A DNA stretch of 64,000 nt. Origin: Candidatus Binatia bacterium. Its GTDB lineage: Bacteria; Desulfobacterota; Binatia; UBA12015. Positions within the stretch are counted from its first letter, which is position 1, and every line of letters starts with the position of its first letter. The DNA lies in NCBI GenBank assembly GCA_029243485.1, contig JAQWRY010000052.1, positions 124,001 through 188,000 on the forward strand, written 5' to 3'. This document shows positions 52,353 to 60,875 of this stretch, piece by piece. The position numbers and the translations under genes are program-made. Under the pieces are notes generated by a model that was given only the letters and a program-made list of their open reading frames with translations, did no database searches and was not told where the DNA came from.

Positions 52353-52766
52353 ATGCCGACCGGAATCCCGCGCATCCTGGCGTTCCTACACCCGCTGATC
52401 GCGCTTGCGACGATCGCGCTGATGTACCACGCCGCCACTCTCGGCCTCAGGTCGCGCCAACGCCGGGGCGAAGACGCCCGCCCCGTCCACGCGCGACGTG
52501 CCCCGTGGGCCCTCGCAATGGTCTGGCTCAGCGCGCTCACGGGCATCGGTGCGACCTGGCTCTGGCGCCCCGATCTCGAGCTCGCCGGAGGCTGGCACTT
52601 CTGGTTCGGCCTCGGCGTCGTCGCGCTGATTTCTACCGGTGCGTTGCTGTCCCGGCGGGTCCCCGAGAATGAGACGGCTCGGAAGATTCACCCAGCGCTC
52701 GGACTCCTCGCGCTTCTCTTCGCGGCACTCCAGGTGTTCTTCGGAATGCCCATGCTGCCGTTCTAG
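52353..52766 (+). CDS. DUF4079-like membrane protein
   Basis: A 137-residue inner-membrane protein with four helices. Conserved His residues near the helix ends (LHPL near 13, MYH near 25, WHFW near 82, IHP near 113) recall b-type cytochrome or DUF4079 proteins of cyanobacteria and plastids. That suggests a possible heme- or quinone-binding role, which is an inference. ATG 52353 follows GGAGA by about eight bases. It is the third gene of the radical SAM operon, 14 bases after the methyltransferase-like gene. Confidence 0.75.
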   Translation: MPTGIPRILAFLHPLIALATIALMYHAATLGLRSRQRRGEDARPVHARRAPWALAMVWLSALTGIGATWLWRPDLELAGGWHFWFGLGVVALISTGALLSRRVPENETARKIHPALGLLALLFAALQVFFGMPMLPF

Positions 52767-52863
52767 CCCAAAAGACCCGCGCGCCTGCGGGGGAACGGGA
52801 GCAATTCGGAGAGTTTGGGTACGAAACGTCCGGCCGTGCCCTGAGCCTGCTCGGTGCCGCTCT

Positions 52864-52968
52864 CCGGAAGCGGCCGACGTCGTCACCCTTCACCATGTGA
52901 TCGAGCACACCCCGTATCCGGCACTGTCCCTCCGTCGAGCCGCCGCGTCCGGTCGCTTCGGACGTCGG
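52864..52968 (+). pseudogene. fragment of a SAM-dependent methyltransferase
   Basis: EAADVVTLHHVIEHTPYPALSLRRAA is the motif IV region of a type-11/12 methyltransferase, alone in the 306-base gap 52767-53072. Motif I and the rest are absent or unreadable. No start codon or ribosome-binding site is present. It is a gene remnant rather than an active gene. Confidence 0.5.
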
Positions 52969-53072
52969 CGTGAAGCGCGGAGTACTTCTTTTTCGCGAGC
53001 GAGATGACTCGAGAGAACGAGGCGACGGGGTCGACCGAATTGCGAGAGCCGGCACCACGGACGCGACGCCGC

Positions 53073-53531
53073 TCAGGTCTCGAGTCGTTCGATCGCCTCG
53101 TTGGCCAGCTCGTCGCACCGTTCGTTCTGGGGATGGCCGGCGTGCCCCTTCACCCAGTTCCACGTGACCTCATGGCGTCCCGCCTCTTCGTCGAGGGCGC
53201 GCCAGATCTCTTCGTTCTTCACCGGCTGCTTGCTCGCCGTCTTCCAACCACGCTTCTTCCAGGCCGCGAGCCACGACTTCATCCCGTCGACGACGTAGCG
53301 GGAGTCCGTCCAGACGTCGACGGCGCAGGGCTCCTTCAGTGCGCGCAGGCCCTCCACGACGGCCATCATCTCCATCCGGTTGTTCGTCGTCGCAGGGTCG
53401 TTGCCCGAGAGCTCACGGCTCTTGGTCCCCCATTCGAGGATGGCCGCCCAGCCGCCCGGGCCTGGGTTCCCGTGGCACGAACCGTCCGTGTAGAGACGTA
53501 CGCGTTTCGGGTCGACGGGAGAATCGCTCAT
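53073..53531 (-). CDS. rnhA: ribonuclease HI
   Basis: A 152-residue RNase HI. The catalytic carboxylates are in YTDGSC, NNRMEMMAVV, WTDSRYVVDG and the late NERCDELANEA. The basic-protrusion helix AAWKKRGWKT, present in E. coli-type enzymes, is retained. It hydrolyses the RNA strand of RNA-DNA hybrids with Mg2+. ATG 53531 is chosen; the frame continues upstream without coding character. It lies 11 bases after the HemQ gene on the same strand. Length is standard (about 150). Confidence 0.95.
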   Translation of the reverse strand: MSDSPVDPKRVRLYTDGSCHGNPGPGGWAAILEWGTKSRELSGNDPATTNNRMEMMAVVEGLRALKEPCAVDVWTDSRYVVDGMKSWLAAWKKRGWKTASKQPVKNEEIWRALDEEAGRHEVTWNWVKGHAGHPQNERCDELANEAIERLET

Positions 53532-53542
53532 TCGGGTCGGCT

Positions 53543-54391
53543 CTAGAGCTGAAGCGTGTCGCCCAGAGCGCCCGGCGCGATCCGAATACCGACGTAAAAC
53601 GGCCCGAAGAGGCCGTAGAGGGCGCTGCCCTCGTCGTACCGCATCTCGTAAACAATGTCGCGAATGGCCTTCAGGTCCCGGGTGAACAGCGTGACGCCCC
53701 ACTCCCAATCGTCGAGCCCGGTCGAACTCGTGATCAACTGGGTAACGCGACCCGCGTAGCGCCGACCGGCGGTCGCGTGAGAGCCCATCAGGCGCTTTCG
53801 CTCCTCGAACGAGAGCGAGTACCAGTTGCCGCCGTCCTCGCGCTTCTTGCTCATCGGGTAGAAGCAGAGAACCGGGTATTCGTCCGCGCTCGGCAGCTGC
53901 GGGTGCATCCGCATCTCGGCGTAGTGGGACATCCGATCGGCCATCGCGGTGACCTTCTGCTGAAACTCGGGGGACGTCGGCTCGAGGCCCTCGTCGTCGA
54001 TCAGCTTCCGTGCGTGGTCGCCGGTGCTCGATATGTACTCGCTCTTCTCGGAGATCGAGAGGAACGAATAGATCGTCTCCAGACAGGCGCCGAGCCGGGT
54101 CGCCGCAAGCTCCTGGGTCAGACGCTGCACCCGGCCGAGACTGGGGTGGATGATGATGAGACCCAGGTCCGCCTTGCCAATCACGCCGCTCGCGATGAAC
54201 TGGAGCCCCTCCTCGGCGTTACACCGAGTGAGAAGGGCTTCGTACTCTTCGATCGCCGAAGTCCGCTCGCCGGACGCGAGTGCCAGCCAGCACTCGCGAT
54301 CCAGCCGCTGGAACATGTGCAACACCGGCCAACCGGCTTCGCCGGCGCCGGAACTATCCGTCGGCCCCGTGGTTCCCTTCTCGTCCGCCAT
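53543..54391 (-). CDS. hemQ: HemQ/coproheme decarboxylase (chlorite-dismutase family)
   Basis: A 282-residue protein with tandem ferredoxin-like halves. Tyr178 in FYPMSKKR is the likely radical-forming Tyr and His205 in MGSHATAGR the proximal heme ligand; their spacing of 27 equals that of the characterised Tyr145/His172 pair. The Trp-Tyr of GNWYSLSFEERKR and the C-terminal EWGVTLF strand also fit. HemQ oxidatively decarboxylates coproheme to protoheme in the last step of the coproporphyrin-dependent heme route. The first 20 residues are a disordered acidic extension. No other heme gene lies in the window. Confidence 0.9.
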   Translation of the reverse strand: MADEKGTTGPTDSSGAGEAGWPVLHMFQRLDRECWLALASGERTSAIEEYEALLTRCNAEEGLQFIASGVIGKADLGLIIIHPSLGRVQRLTQELAATRLGACLETIYSFLSISEKSEYISSTGDHARKLIDDEGLEPTSPEFQQKVTAMADRMSHYAEMRMHPQLPSADEYPVLCFYPMSKKREDGGNWYSLSFEERKRLMGSHATAGRRYAGRVTQLITSSTGLDDWEWGVTLFTRDLKAIRDIVYEMRYDEGSALYGLFGPFYVGIRIAPGALGDTLQL

Positions 54392-54617
54392 GATCGCGAT
54401 CTAAGCCGCCGCACGAAGATCGCGCAAGCCACGCAAGGGCTTTCCCTTAGACCCATCCGAAAGTCCACGTGAAACCCCCTGCCAGCGGCTGAACGACCGA
54501 CCTTCGTGTCTTGCGCCCGGGATGGGGGGCAGATATCTGTGGCCTGATTCAAAGCAGAAACCATGATTGACGCCGGGAAGGGTACCCGGCCAGAGCCCAT
54601 GGGCGGGGACATACGGA

Positions 54618-55076
54618 ATGGCAACCAAGAAAACTGCGACCAAGAAAAAGACGGCCAAAAAGAGCACGGCCAAAAAGAAGGCCCCCGTGCTACGCGGGAC
54701 TCCGACGCTGGCCGACCTGAGACGCATCGCGCGCTCGATCGTGACGTCGACATCCGTCGTGGACGAAAAGCGGATGATGGCTCTCTACTCCGAGAGCATC
54801 GAGTCCGAAGAGGTCGCGGGCGGCAATCGTCCCGCCCTTGGAATCGAAGCTCTCAAGCAGAAGGGCGAAGACTGGAACAAGCGAGTCTCCGACGCGCGCT
54901 GGCACGCACGGAACCTCTGGTGTGATGGCCAGACCGTGATCATCGAGTGGGAAGCACAGCTCGCGATGAAACCGGGCGGCCGCAAGGTGCTTCACCGCGA
55001 AGTCGCGATTCACGAAGTCCGAAACGGCAAGATCGTGCGCGAGCGCTTCTACTACGATCCGGGCCCTCTCGGCTGA
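54618..55076 (+). CDS. NTF2-like (SnoaL-type) protein with a histone-like Lys-rich tail
   Basis: A 152-residue protein. Residues 2-25 (ATKKTATKKKTAKK-type repeats of Ala, Thr and Lys) resemble the C-terminal tails of bacterial histone H1-like proteins. Residues 32-152 form a nuclear-transport-factor-2 fold with a SnoaL/ketosteroid-isomerase-like pocket (VRNGKIVRERFYYDPG at the end). ATG 54618 follows ACGGA; the longer frame upstream lacks coding character. The tail could bind nucleic acid or polyanions, which would make this an unusual combination. Function unknown. The rest of the 54392-54617 gap shows nothing. Confidence 0.8.
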   Translation: MATKKTATKKKTAKKSTAKKKAPVLRGTPTLADLRRIARSIVTSTSVVDEKRMMALYSESIESEEVAGGNRPALGIEALKQKGEDWNKRVSDARWHARNLWCDGQTVIIEWEAQLAMKPGGRKVLHREVAIHEVRNGKIVRERFYYDPGPLG

Positions 55077-55087
55077 GTCCGGGTCGT

Positions 55088-56128
55088 GTGAAGTCGCGGG
55101 TCCTGCACATCAGTCACGCGGCGAACGTCGCACCCAGCACGCAGCGACGTCGCGAGCGCGGTCTGCTCGCCGGCGCGGGCCGAGGCGAAGCGCATCTTCA
55201 CGTCTGCACCCTCGCTCCGACCGACGTCCTGGCGGTCGGAGCGTTTCATCGAATGCCCGAGCGCACCTCGGACGTCGTTCTGTGGAAGCGCCACACGGGC
55301 GGCCGGGCGCTGCCGGCCGGTAGCGGGTTCGTCATCGTCAGCCTCGCCCTCCCGCATCGAGCGGCCTTGGTGGACGAAGATCGACTCGCGCTCGCCCCCG
55401 AACAGGTCCTGAACCGCTGCGTGCGGGGCCTGCTCTCCGCACTCCGCTCGCTCGGCGTCGATGTGGTCTATCCCGGACTCGACCTCCTGACGCACACGCG
55501 CCGCTCCATCGGCGCGCTCAGCTTCGTGGAGATGGGCGACCCGACGCTGTTTCAAGCCGTCCTCCCCGTCTCGGCGTCGCTCGGGGACGGGCCCTTCCTG
55601 CTCGACCGCGCCGATCCCGAAGGCGTGATCCCCGTATCGTTCATCGGCGAGGCAGAAACGACGCGCCTCGAGGCCATCGTGCCGGCGAAGCGAGACGAGT
55701 TCGCCCCTGCGGCCTTCGCCGGGCATCTGGCACGCGGCTACACCGAAGCCCTCGGGATCGAAACACAGCGGCAGGGCGACGACCTGACCCGAGCCCTGGC
55801 CGCGGAACATCAGGGCGACCCCCCGATCGCGGACCACCCGATTCTCGAGGGCACCGCCGTGCGCGCGACGGGCCTCCTCGGTCCGGTCGACGTGTGGGCA
55901 CGGACCGACGCGGGCCGAATCGCTGATCTGCAGCTTCGCGGCGACTTCATCGCACCGATCGAAGCTCCGGACGCACTGGCGAGGGCGCTCCGCGGCTGCC
56001 CGACGGACCCCGAGGAGATCGAGAAGATGGTGACCGCGTTCCTCGATCGCGATCGGGGCTACCTTCTCGGCCTGCGTCCGGCCGACCTCGTCGACCTGAT
56101 CCGCCGATCCGCTACGGTTCCTCCGTGA
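55088..56128 (+). CDS. LplA/BPL-family protein with altered active site
   Basis: A 346-residue protein of the biotin/lipoate ligase fold. RHTGGRALPAG (about 69-79 from the start) matches the acyl-binding GGRA loop of LplA, and a C-terminal extra domain follows. Where lipoate ligases have the catalytic Lys in a GxKxxG loop, this one reads TRRSIGALSF: Arg and Ser, no Lys. It may bind a lipoyl, octanoyl or biotinyl adenylate differently or be non-catalytic. GTG 55088 is the likely start. The stop overlaps the HEAT gene as GTGA, and biotin synthase lies next. Confidence 0.72.
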   Translation: MKSRVLHISHAANVAPSTQRRRERGLLAGAGRGEAHLHVCTLAPTDVLAVGAFHRMPERTSDVVLWKRHTGGRALPAGSGFVIVSLALPHRAALVDEDRLALAPEQVLNRCVRGLLSALRSLGVDVVYPGLDLLTHTRRSIGALSFVEMGDPTLFQAVLPVSASLGDGPFLLDRADPEGVIPVSFIGEAETTRLEAIVPAKRDEFAPAAFAGHLARGYTEALGIETQRQGDDLTRALAAEHQGDPPIADHPILEGTAVRATGLLGPVDVWARTDAGRIADLQLRGDFIAPIEAPDALARALRGCPTDPEEIEKMVTAFLDRDRGYLLGLRPADLVDLIRRSATVPP

Positions 56129-56961
56129 CCGATCAAACAGAGTGGCGCGACGGGATTCTCGCCGGCCTGCGCGACGAGAGTCGCCGCCAGAGGGCTCTCG
56201 AATCCCTCGGCGAGCTCGATCCGAGCAAACTCGGCGAACGCATCGACTCGACGCTCGCCGGGGCCCTGGTCCTCCTGCTCGGTGACCCGAGCCGAACACG
56301 GCAACGACGAGCGGCCGACGCTCTACAGGGGTTGGTCGTGAACGCACCCGCGCTCGCGGACGCCCTGCAATCCGCACTCACCGCGCTGGACCCGCGGCTG
56401 CGCTGGGGCGCCGCGTATACCATCGGGCACGCGATCCACCCGCCTCCGGCGAAGCTCTGGCCCGCGGTGCGCGAAGCGCTCGCGCTCGACGACGGCGACC
56501 AGCGCTGGGCCGCCGCGGAACTCACCTGCAAACTCGCGCGCACGCACCCGGACGTCCGGGCCGACATCGTTCACGCGGCCCGGGACGGCTCCCCGACCCT
56601 CCGCCGAATGCTGCTGTACTGCTTGCGGGATCTCGCCGACCCCGAGCTACTCGCGACCGCGACGGCGAGCCTCTCCGACGACGACGCGGGCGTCCGACTG
56701 GCGGCCCTCGCAGCCGGCGCCCAGGCCTCGCGAACACCCGGCGAGACGAGCTCGCTCGCCGACACGATCGCCGGCCTGGTCGACAAGGACCCCGACCCCG
56801 GCGTCCGTCGAGCAGCGGCCGCCACGCTGGGAAAGCTGGGCGCATCGACCGAACGGGGCCGCGCCGCCCTCGCGCGAGCCATCGGAAGCGCCGACCGCAG
56901 CCTCACCCGGGCCGCGACCAACGCCCGCAAGCGCCTGAGTGCGGAATCCGAGCAAAATTGA
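56125..56961 (+). CDS. HEAT-repeat protein
   Basis: A 278-residue all-alpha protein starting at GTG 56125, coupled to the LplA-like gene (GTGA). Five or six HEAT/PBS-lyase-like helical pairs are visible from about 40 on, such as SPTLRRMLLYCLRDLADPELL and DPDPGVRRAAAATLGKLGA. It has no membrane segments or enzyme motifs. It is probably a scaffold or adaptor. Lying between an LplA-like and a BioB gene, it may act on or bridge a lipoylated or biotinylated protein, but this is only a context guess. Confidence 0.8.
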   Translation: MTDQTEWRDGILAGLRDESRRQRALESLGELDPSKLGERIDSTLAGALVLLLGDPSRTRQRRAADALQGLVVNAPALADALQSALTALDPRLRWGAAYTIGHAIHPPPAKLWPAVREALALDDGDQRWAAAELTCKLARTHPDVRADIVHAARDGSPTLRRMLLYCLRDLADPELLATATASLSDDDAGVRLAALAAGAQASRTPGETSSLADTIAGLVDKDPDPGVRRAAAATLGKLGASTERGRAALARAIGSADRSLTRAATNARKRLSAESEQN

Positions 56962-56991
56962 ACCGCTACGGGGGTCTGGTAGAGCCAACCC

Positions 56992-58017
56992 ATGAGCATC
57001 GAGGTACCCAGCGGTCCGCCCACGCATCCCACCTTCGCCCCGCTCGCTGAGCGGGTCCTGGCCGGAAGGTTGCCCACCCGTGAGGAGGCCCGCGCCGTCC
57101 TCAAAGCTTCCGACGACGATTTGCCCGGCCTCCTGCAGGCCGCCTATTCCGTCCGGACGCGGCGCTGGGGGACCAACGTAAAGATCTGCGTGCTGCAGAA
57201 CGCCCGCTCCGGCCTGTGCCCCGAAGACTGCAACTACTGCTCGCAATCGAGCGTCTCGAAGGCCGATATCGACACCTACCAGATGATGCCCCGCGACCAG
57301 CTCATCGCCGGAGCCAAGCGCGCCGCCGCCGAGGGCGCGCGCCGGTACTGCATGGTCACCAGCGGGCGGGGGCCCGCGGATCGCGACATCGATCATCTCT
57401 GCGAAACGACCCGTGAAATCAAAGACGAGTTCCCCGACATGGAGATCTGCGTCTCTCTCGGCATCATGGACGAGCCCAAGGCGAAGCGGCTCGCGGATGC
57501 CGGTGTCGGCTGGGTCAATCACAATCTGAACACTTCGGAGCGCTTCCACCCCGAGATCTGCACGACCCACACTTACGCCGATCGCGTCTCGACGATCCTC
57601 GCCGCCAAGAAGGCAGGGCTGAACACGTGCTGCGGCGGCATCATCGGCATGGGCGAAGAAGACGAGGACATAATCGAGCTCGGGTTCGCCCTTCGCGAGC
57701 TCCAGGTCGACTCCTTACCGCTGAACTTCCTGCACCCGATCGACGGCACCCCGCTCGGTGAGCGGGAAGCGACCGGCCGCGGCCGCGCGTTGCGCGCTCT
57801 CTGCCTCATGCGATTCCTGAACCCCGAGGCGGACATCCGGGCCGCCGGCGGACGCGAGCGCACGCTCGGGGAAGAACAGACGTTGGCGCTCTACCCGGCG
57901 AACTCGATCTTCGTGAACGGCTACCTGACCACGCCGGGGCAGGCGAACGCCGAAGCCCGCGAGATGGTCGAGAGTCTCGGCTTCACGCTCGAAGACCCGA
58001 TCTCCGTTTCAGCCTGA
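56992..58017 (+). CDS. bioB: biotin synthase
   Basis: A 341-residue radical SAM enzyme. LCPEDCNYC gives the 4Fe-4S ligands Cys76, Cys80 and Cys83. The NLNTSERFHPEICTTHTY and PANSIFVNGYLTTPGQ regions carry the usual substrate and 2Fe-2S contacts. It inserts sulfur into dethiobiotin to form biotin. No bioA, bioF or bioD is nearby. ATG 56992 has a weak ribosome-binding site. Length and motif order are normal for BioB. Confidence 0.93.
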   Translation: MSIEVPSGPPTHPTFAPLAERVLAGRLPTREEARAVLKASDDDLPGLLQAAYSVRTRRWGTNVKICVLQNARSGLCPEDCNYCSQSSVSKADIDTYQMMPRDQLIAGAKRAAAEGARRYCMVTSGRGPADRDIDHLCETTREIKDEFPDMEICVSLGIMDEPKAKRLADAGVGWVNHNLNTSERFHPEICTTHTYADRVSTILAAKKAGLNTCCGGIIGMGEEDEDIIELGFALRELQVDSLPLNFLHPIDGTPLGEREATGRGRALRALCLMRFLNPEADIRAAGGRERTLGEEQTLALYPANSIFVNGYLTTPGQANAEAREMVESLGFTLEDPISVSA

Positions 58018-58028
58018 AGCGCGAGGCG

Positions 58029-58283
58029 CTAGTCTTCGACGCGCCACACCCGCATCTGCTGATCCCGGTTGCCTTCCCCCACGGTCACGCGAAGCGGTAC
58101 ACCCGTATCTAAGGTCTCGGATGAGACTTCGGAGAGATCCAGCGTGTTGCGGCAGCGCGCCACGACACGATCTCCGAGCCACCACACGATCGCGGGCTCT
58201 TCCTGAATTCCGCTCGCCCCGATCGCGATGGAAAGCCCGGTCGGCGCATCACGAGCCCCCTGAGGTGTCGATCTCTCGCGCAC
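58029..58283 (-). CDS. small hypothetical protein
   Basis: An 84-residue frame from GTG 58283. It has acceptable coding composition and a coherent beta-rich C-terminal half (VVARCRNTLDLSEVSSETL, then VTVGEGNRDQQMRVWRVED). No signal, helix pair or known motif is visible, and there is no clear ribosome-binding site. It is convergent with bioB and divergent from the DJ-1-like gene. Confidence 0.45.
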   Translation of the reverse strand: MRERSTPQGARDAPTGLSIAIGASGIQEEPAIVWWLGDRVVARCRNTLDLSEVSSETLDTGVPLRVTVGEGNRDQQMRVWRVED

Positions 58284-58347
58284 TTGCCATATGCATCGTC
58301 CGTTCGCGCGAGCCCCATCAGTGCCGGACTTCTACCGCGAGCGCGTG

Positions 58348-58353
58348 TATACT
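58348..58353 (+). promoter_or_regulatory. possible -10 element, leaderless start of the DJ-1-like gene
   Basis: TATACT ends six bases before ATG 58360, placing a transcription start on or next to the A of the start codon. No ribosome-binding site exists there, so leaderless translation is plausible. The -35 region (CGGACT at 17 bases) is poor. Confidence 0.3.
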
Positions 58354-58359
58354 GCCGCG

Positions 58360-59001
58360 ATGGCCGTGCCCCAAAAGAGGCTTGGAGTGGCGCTTTTCCC
58401 GCGTTTCGAACTCCTCGATGTCTTCGGCCCGCTGGAGATGTTCGGCTATGTCCCGAACCTCGAGATCGCGCTGATCGCTGCCGCCCCGGGCCCGGTATCA
58501 AGCACCCAGGGCCCGGCGATCGTCGCGGAGCATTCCTTCGAGGCGGCGCCACCGCTCGACATCCTCCTCGTCCCGGGCGGCCTCGGCACCAGAGCCCTCG
58601 TCGACGACGCGGACATGGTGTCCTGGATCGCCGCACGAGGGGCCGCGACGGATCTCGTCTTGAGCGTCTGTACCGGTGCGGCACTCCTCGCCAGAGCCGG
58701 CCTCCTCGACGGCAGGCGCGCCACCAGCAACAAGCGCGCGTTCGGCTGGGTCGTCGAACAGGGTCCGGATGTGCAGTGGGTGAAAGAAGCTCGCTGGGTG
58801 TGGGACGAGAAATTCGTCACCTCGTCCGGTGTTGCCGCCGGGATCGACATGACCCTCGCCGTGATAGCCCACCTTTGCGGAGAAGATTTCGCCCAGAGTC
58901 TCGCCAACCAGACCGAGTACGACTGGCAGTGCGACTCCGACCGCGATCCGTTCGCGCGAATTCACGGCCTCGTCGACGGTCCGGGTACCGAGCACGAATG
59001 A
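58360..59001 (+). CDS. DJ-1/PfpI-family protein
   Basis: A 213-residue class I glutamine-amidotransferase-like protein. LVPGGLGTR and the nucleophile elbow SVCTGAALLA with its Cys are present, followed by the His-containing NKRAFGW. AraC-type regulators and cysteine hydratases (isonitrile hydratase, PfpI, glyoxalase III types) share this core; no DNA-binding domain follows here, so an enzyme is favoured. It belongs to the ThiJ/PfpI branch near isocyanide hydratase. ATG 58360 begins the first strand, and the longer frame from 58291 adds a basic leader only. Confidence 0.82.
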   Translation: MAVPQKRLGVALFPRFELLDVFGPLEMFGYVPNLEIALIAAAPGPVSSTQGPAIVAEHSFEAAPPLDILLVPGGLGTRALVDDADMVSWIAARGAATDLVLSVCTGAALLARAGLLDGRRATSNKRAFGWVVEQGPDVQWVKEARWVWDEKFVTSSGVAAGIDMTLAVIAHLCGEDFAQSLANQTEYDWQCDSDRDPFARIHGLVDGPGTEHE

Positions 59002-59011
59002 GCCTCCTGTC

Positions 59012-60817
59012 GTGAAGAAGGCCGCCGCAGTCCTCCTTGTCTCGTGGCTCGTGCTGAGCGCGTTGTACGGCGCGAGCAAGCCGAGTCTCGGCGGCGACCT
59101 GTGGTGGAGTCTCGCCGCCGGGAGGTACATCTCCGAGATCGGTGCCGTTCCGAACGTCGACGTGTTTTCGCACACTGCCGAGGGACTTCCCTGGTACAAC
59201 CAGGAGTGGCTCACGCAGATCTTCTACTGGAAGTTGTTCGACACACTGGGACCCGACGGGCTCGTGTATGTGAAGCTCGCCCTGGGCGTGTTGTTCACGC
59301 TGCTCCTCGCGCGACTCGGAACCAAGCGAAGCGGATCCGCCTTCCTCGGGATCTCCACCGCCGCCGCGGTGCTCCTCTTATGGGGCTATCACGTCGACCT
59401 ACGCGCCCAGTTTTTCACGTTCCTCGGCACGGTCGTTCTCTTGTCGGTGATCGACGCGTATCGCCGCGGCATACGTTGGGCCGCGTTCGGGCCGCCCCTC
59501 GTGCTCCTCTTGTGGGTGGACCTGCACTACGGCTTCATCTTCGGGCTGGCCATCGTCTTCGGATACTTCGGCGCCGAGACGGCAAAGTCGCTTCTTCAGC
59601 TGCCCGCCAACCCGATGCCGCTCGCCCGCTCTCTGAAACTCGGCTGGATCTTCCTCGCCTCGGTCGTCGCCTGCGCGATCAACCCGCAGGGGCTCGACGC
59701 CCTCCTCTTCCCGTTCGACATCCTCGATGCGAGCTCCCCGTGGGATCGCGTGATCGAGTGGCGGCCTCCTCGCCTGTTCCGCACTGGATGGCCGGACAAG
59801 TTCGTGTTCGTCCTCGCAGCCCAGGTCCTGGTCGCCGGTCTCGCATTCTGGCGCGCACCCCGTCGGTTCGACCTTGCGGACTTCGGCCTGGTCGCCGTCG
59901 TGACAATCATGGCCTTCACCTCACGCCGCTTCATCGTTCTCTTCGGGATCGTGAGCGCCCCCTTCTTCGCACGGAACATCGCGAACCTTGCGCGGGAATA
60001 CACCGCGCGGACGCCGGCACTGCACGATCTCTACCGCCAGTACGGGACGGCCGCAGCGGCTTTGGTCGGGCTGGCCGGCACCCTCTGGGTCGGGACGGCC
60101 TTCTGGACCCACGCGAACACACTCGTTGCCGGCGGCCTCTTCGATCGAATGACCCACGCCGAGCGATTTCCCGTGAACGCCGCGCGGTTCCTTCAGAAGA
60201 ACCCGATCCCCGGCAAGATCTACAACTTCTACCCGTGGGGCGGGTACCTAATCTTCCAACTCGACCGGCAGATATACATCGACGGCCGCGCTCACGCTGT
60301 CTACCCCGACGAGATGTACTACGAAGCCCGACGCACAGACGACATCCGGATCGGCTGGAGGAAGACGCTCGCGAAGCGTGGAATCGACGTGGTCGTGCAT
60401 CAGTCGCACTACCCGGTCCCGCTCAAGCTGCGCACCAACCCCGGATGGGTCCGCGTGTACGACGACGGCTTCGCCGCCGTGGTCGTGCGAAAGAACGAAG
60501 CAACGGCTCCATTCCTGGAGCAATTCCGGGAGAGGACTCTGTGGTACCCGGACACTCCCGGCGCGGACCTCTTCCTCGCCGAGCTCCAGAATCGCGCGGG
60601 GAAGCGCGAGGACGCGATCGGCGCGATGGTCGAGGCTCTCGAGACGCACGGAGCCGCCGCCGAAGAAGCCGCGTTCAACAAACGAGAGGTCGAGAAGGTA
60701 GCCCTGGAGTTCATCCCCGATGCAAAGGCCGGCGGGACGGCCGAATCGATCGATGTGGCCCTCTACCGCTACTACGAAGCCCATCCAGAGGCCGCGGCGA
60801 TGCCCGCAGGCGACTGA
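59012..60817 (+). CDS. large polytopic GT-C-like membrane protein
   Basis: A 601-residue inner-membrane protein with about 10-11 helices over residues 5-370 and a soluble C-terminal domain of about 200 residues. The first periplasmic loop carries GGDLWWSLAAGRYISE, with an acidic residue at the place of the GT-C catalytic Asp, and NQEWLTQIFYW. The C-terminal part contains YPWGGYLIFQLDRQIYIDGRA, a signature I recall from uncharacterised exported or GT-like families. GTG 59012 is the start. Donor, acceptor and true catalytic role are unknown. Confidence 0.72.
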   Translation: MKKAAAVLLVSWLVLSALYGASKPSLGGDLWWSLAAGRYISEIGAVPNVDVFSHTAEGLPWYNQEWLTQIFYWKLFDTLGPDGLVYVKLALGVLFTLLLARLGTKRSGSAFLGISTAAAVLLLWGYHVDLRAQFFTFLGTVVLLSVIDAYRRGIRWAAFGPPLVLLLWVDLHYGFIFGLAIVFGYFGAETAKSLLQLPANPMPLARSLKLGWIFLASVVACAINPQGLDALLFPFDILDASSPWDRVIEWRPPRLFRTGWPDKFVFVLAAQVLVAGLAFWRAPRRFDLADFGLVAVVTIMAFTSRRFIVLFGIVSAPFFARNIANLAREYTARTPALHDLYRQYGTAAAALVGLAGTLWVGTAFWTHANTLVAGGLFDRMTHAERFPVNAARFLQKNPIPGKIYNFYPWGGYLIFQLDRQIYIDGRAHAVYPDEMYYEARRTDDIRIGWRKTLAKRGIDVVVHQSHYPVPLKLRTNPGWVRVYDDGFAAVVVRKNEATAPFLEQFRERTLWYPDTPGADLFLAELQNRAGKREDAIGAMVEALETHGAAAEEAAFNKREVEKVALEFIPDAKAGGTAESIDVALYRYYEAHPEAAAMPAGD

Positions 60818-60875
60818 TTTCCGCTCCCGCCCGCCTCTGATAGAGATTCCGTTCCGACTGTTCCAAGGACTCGTT

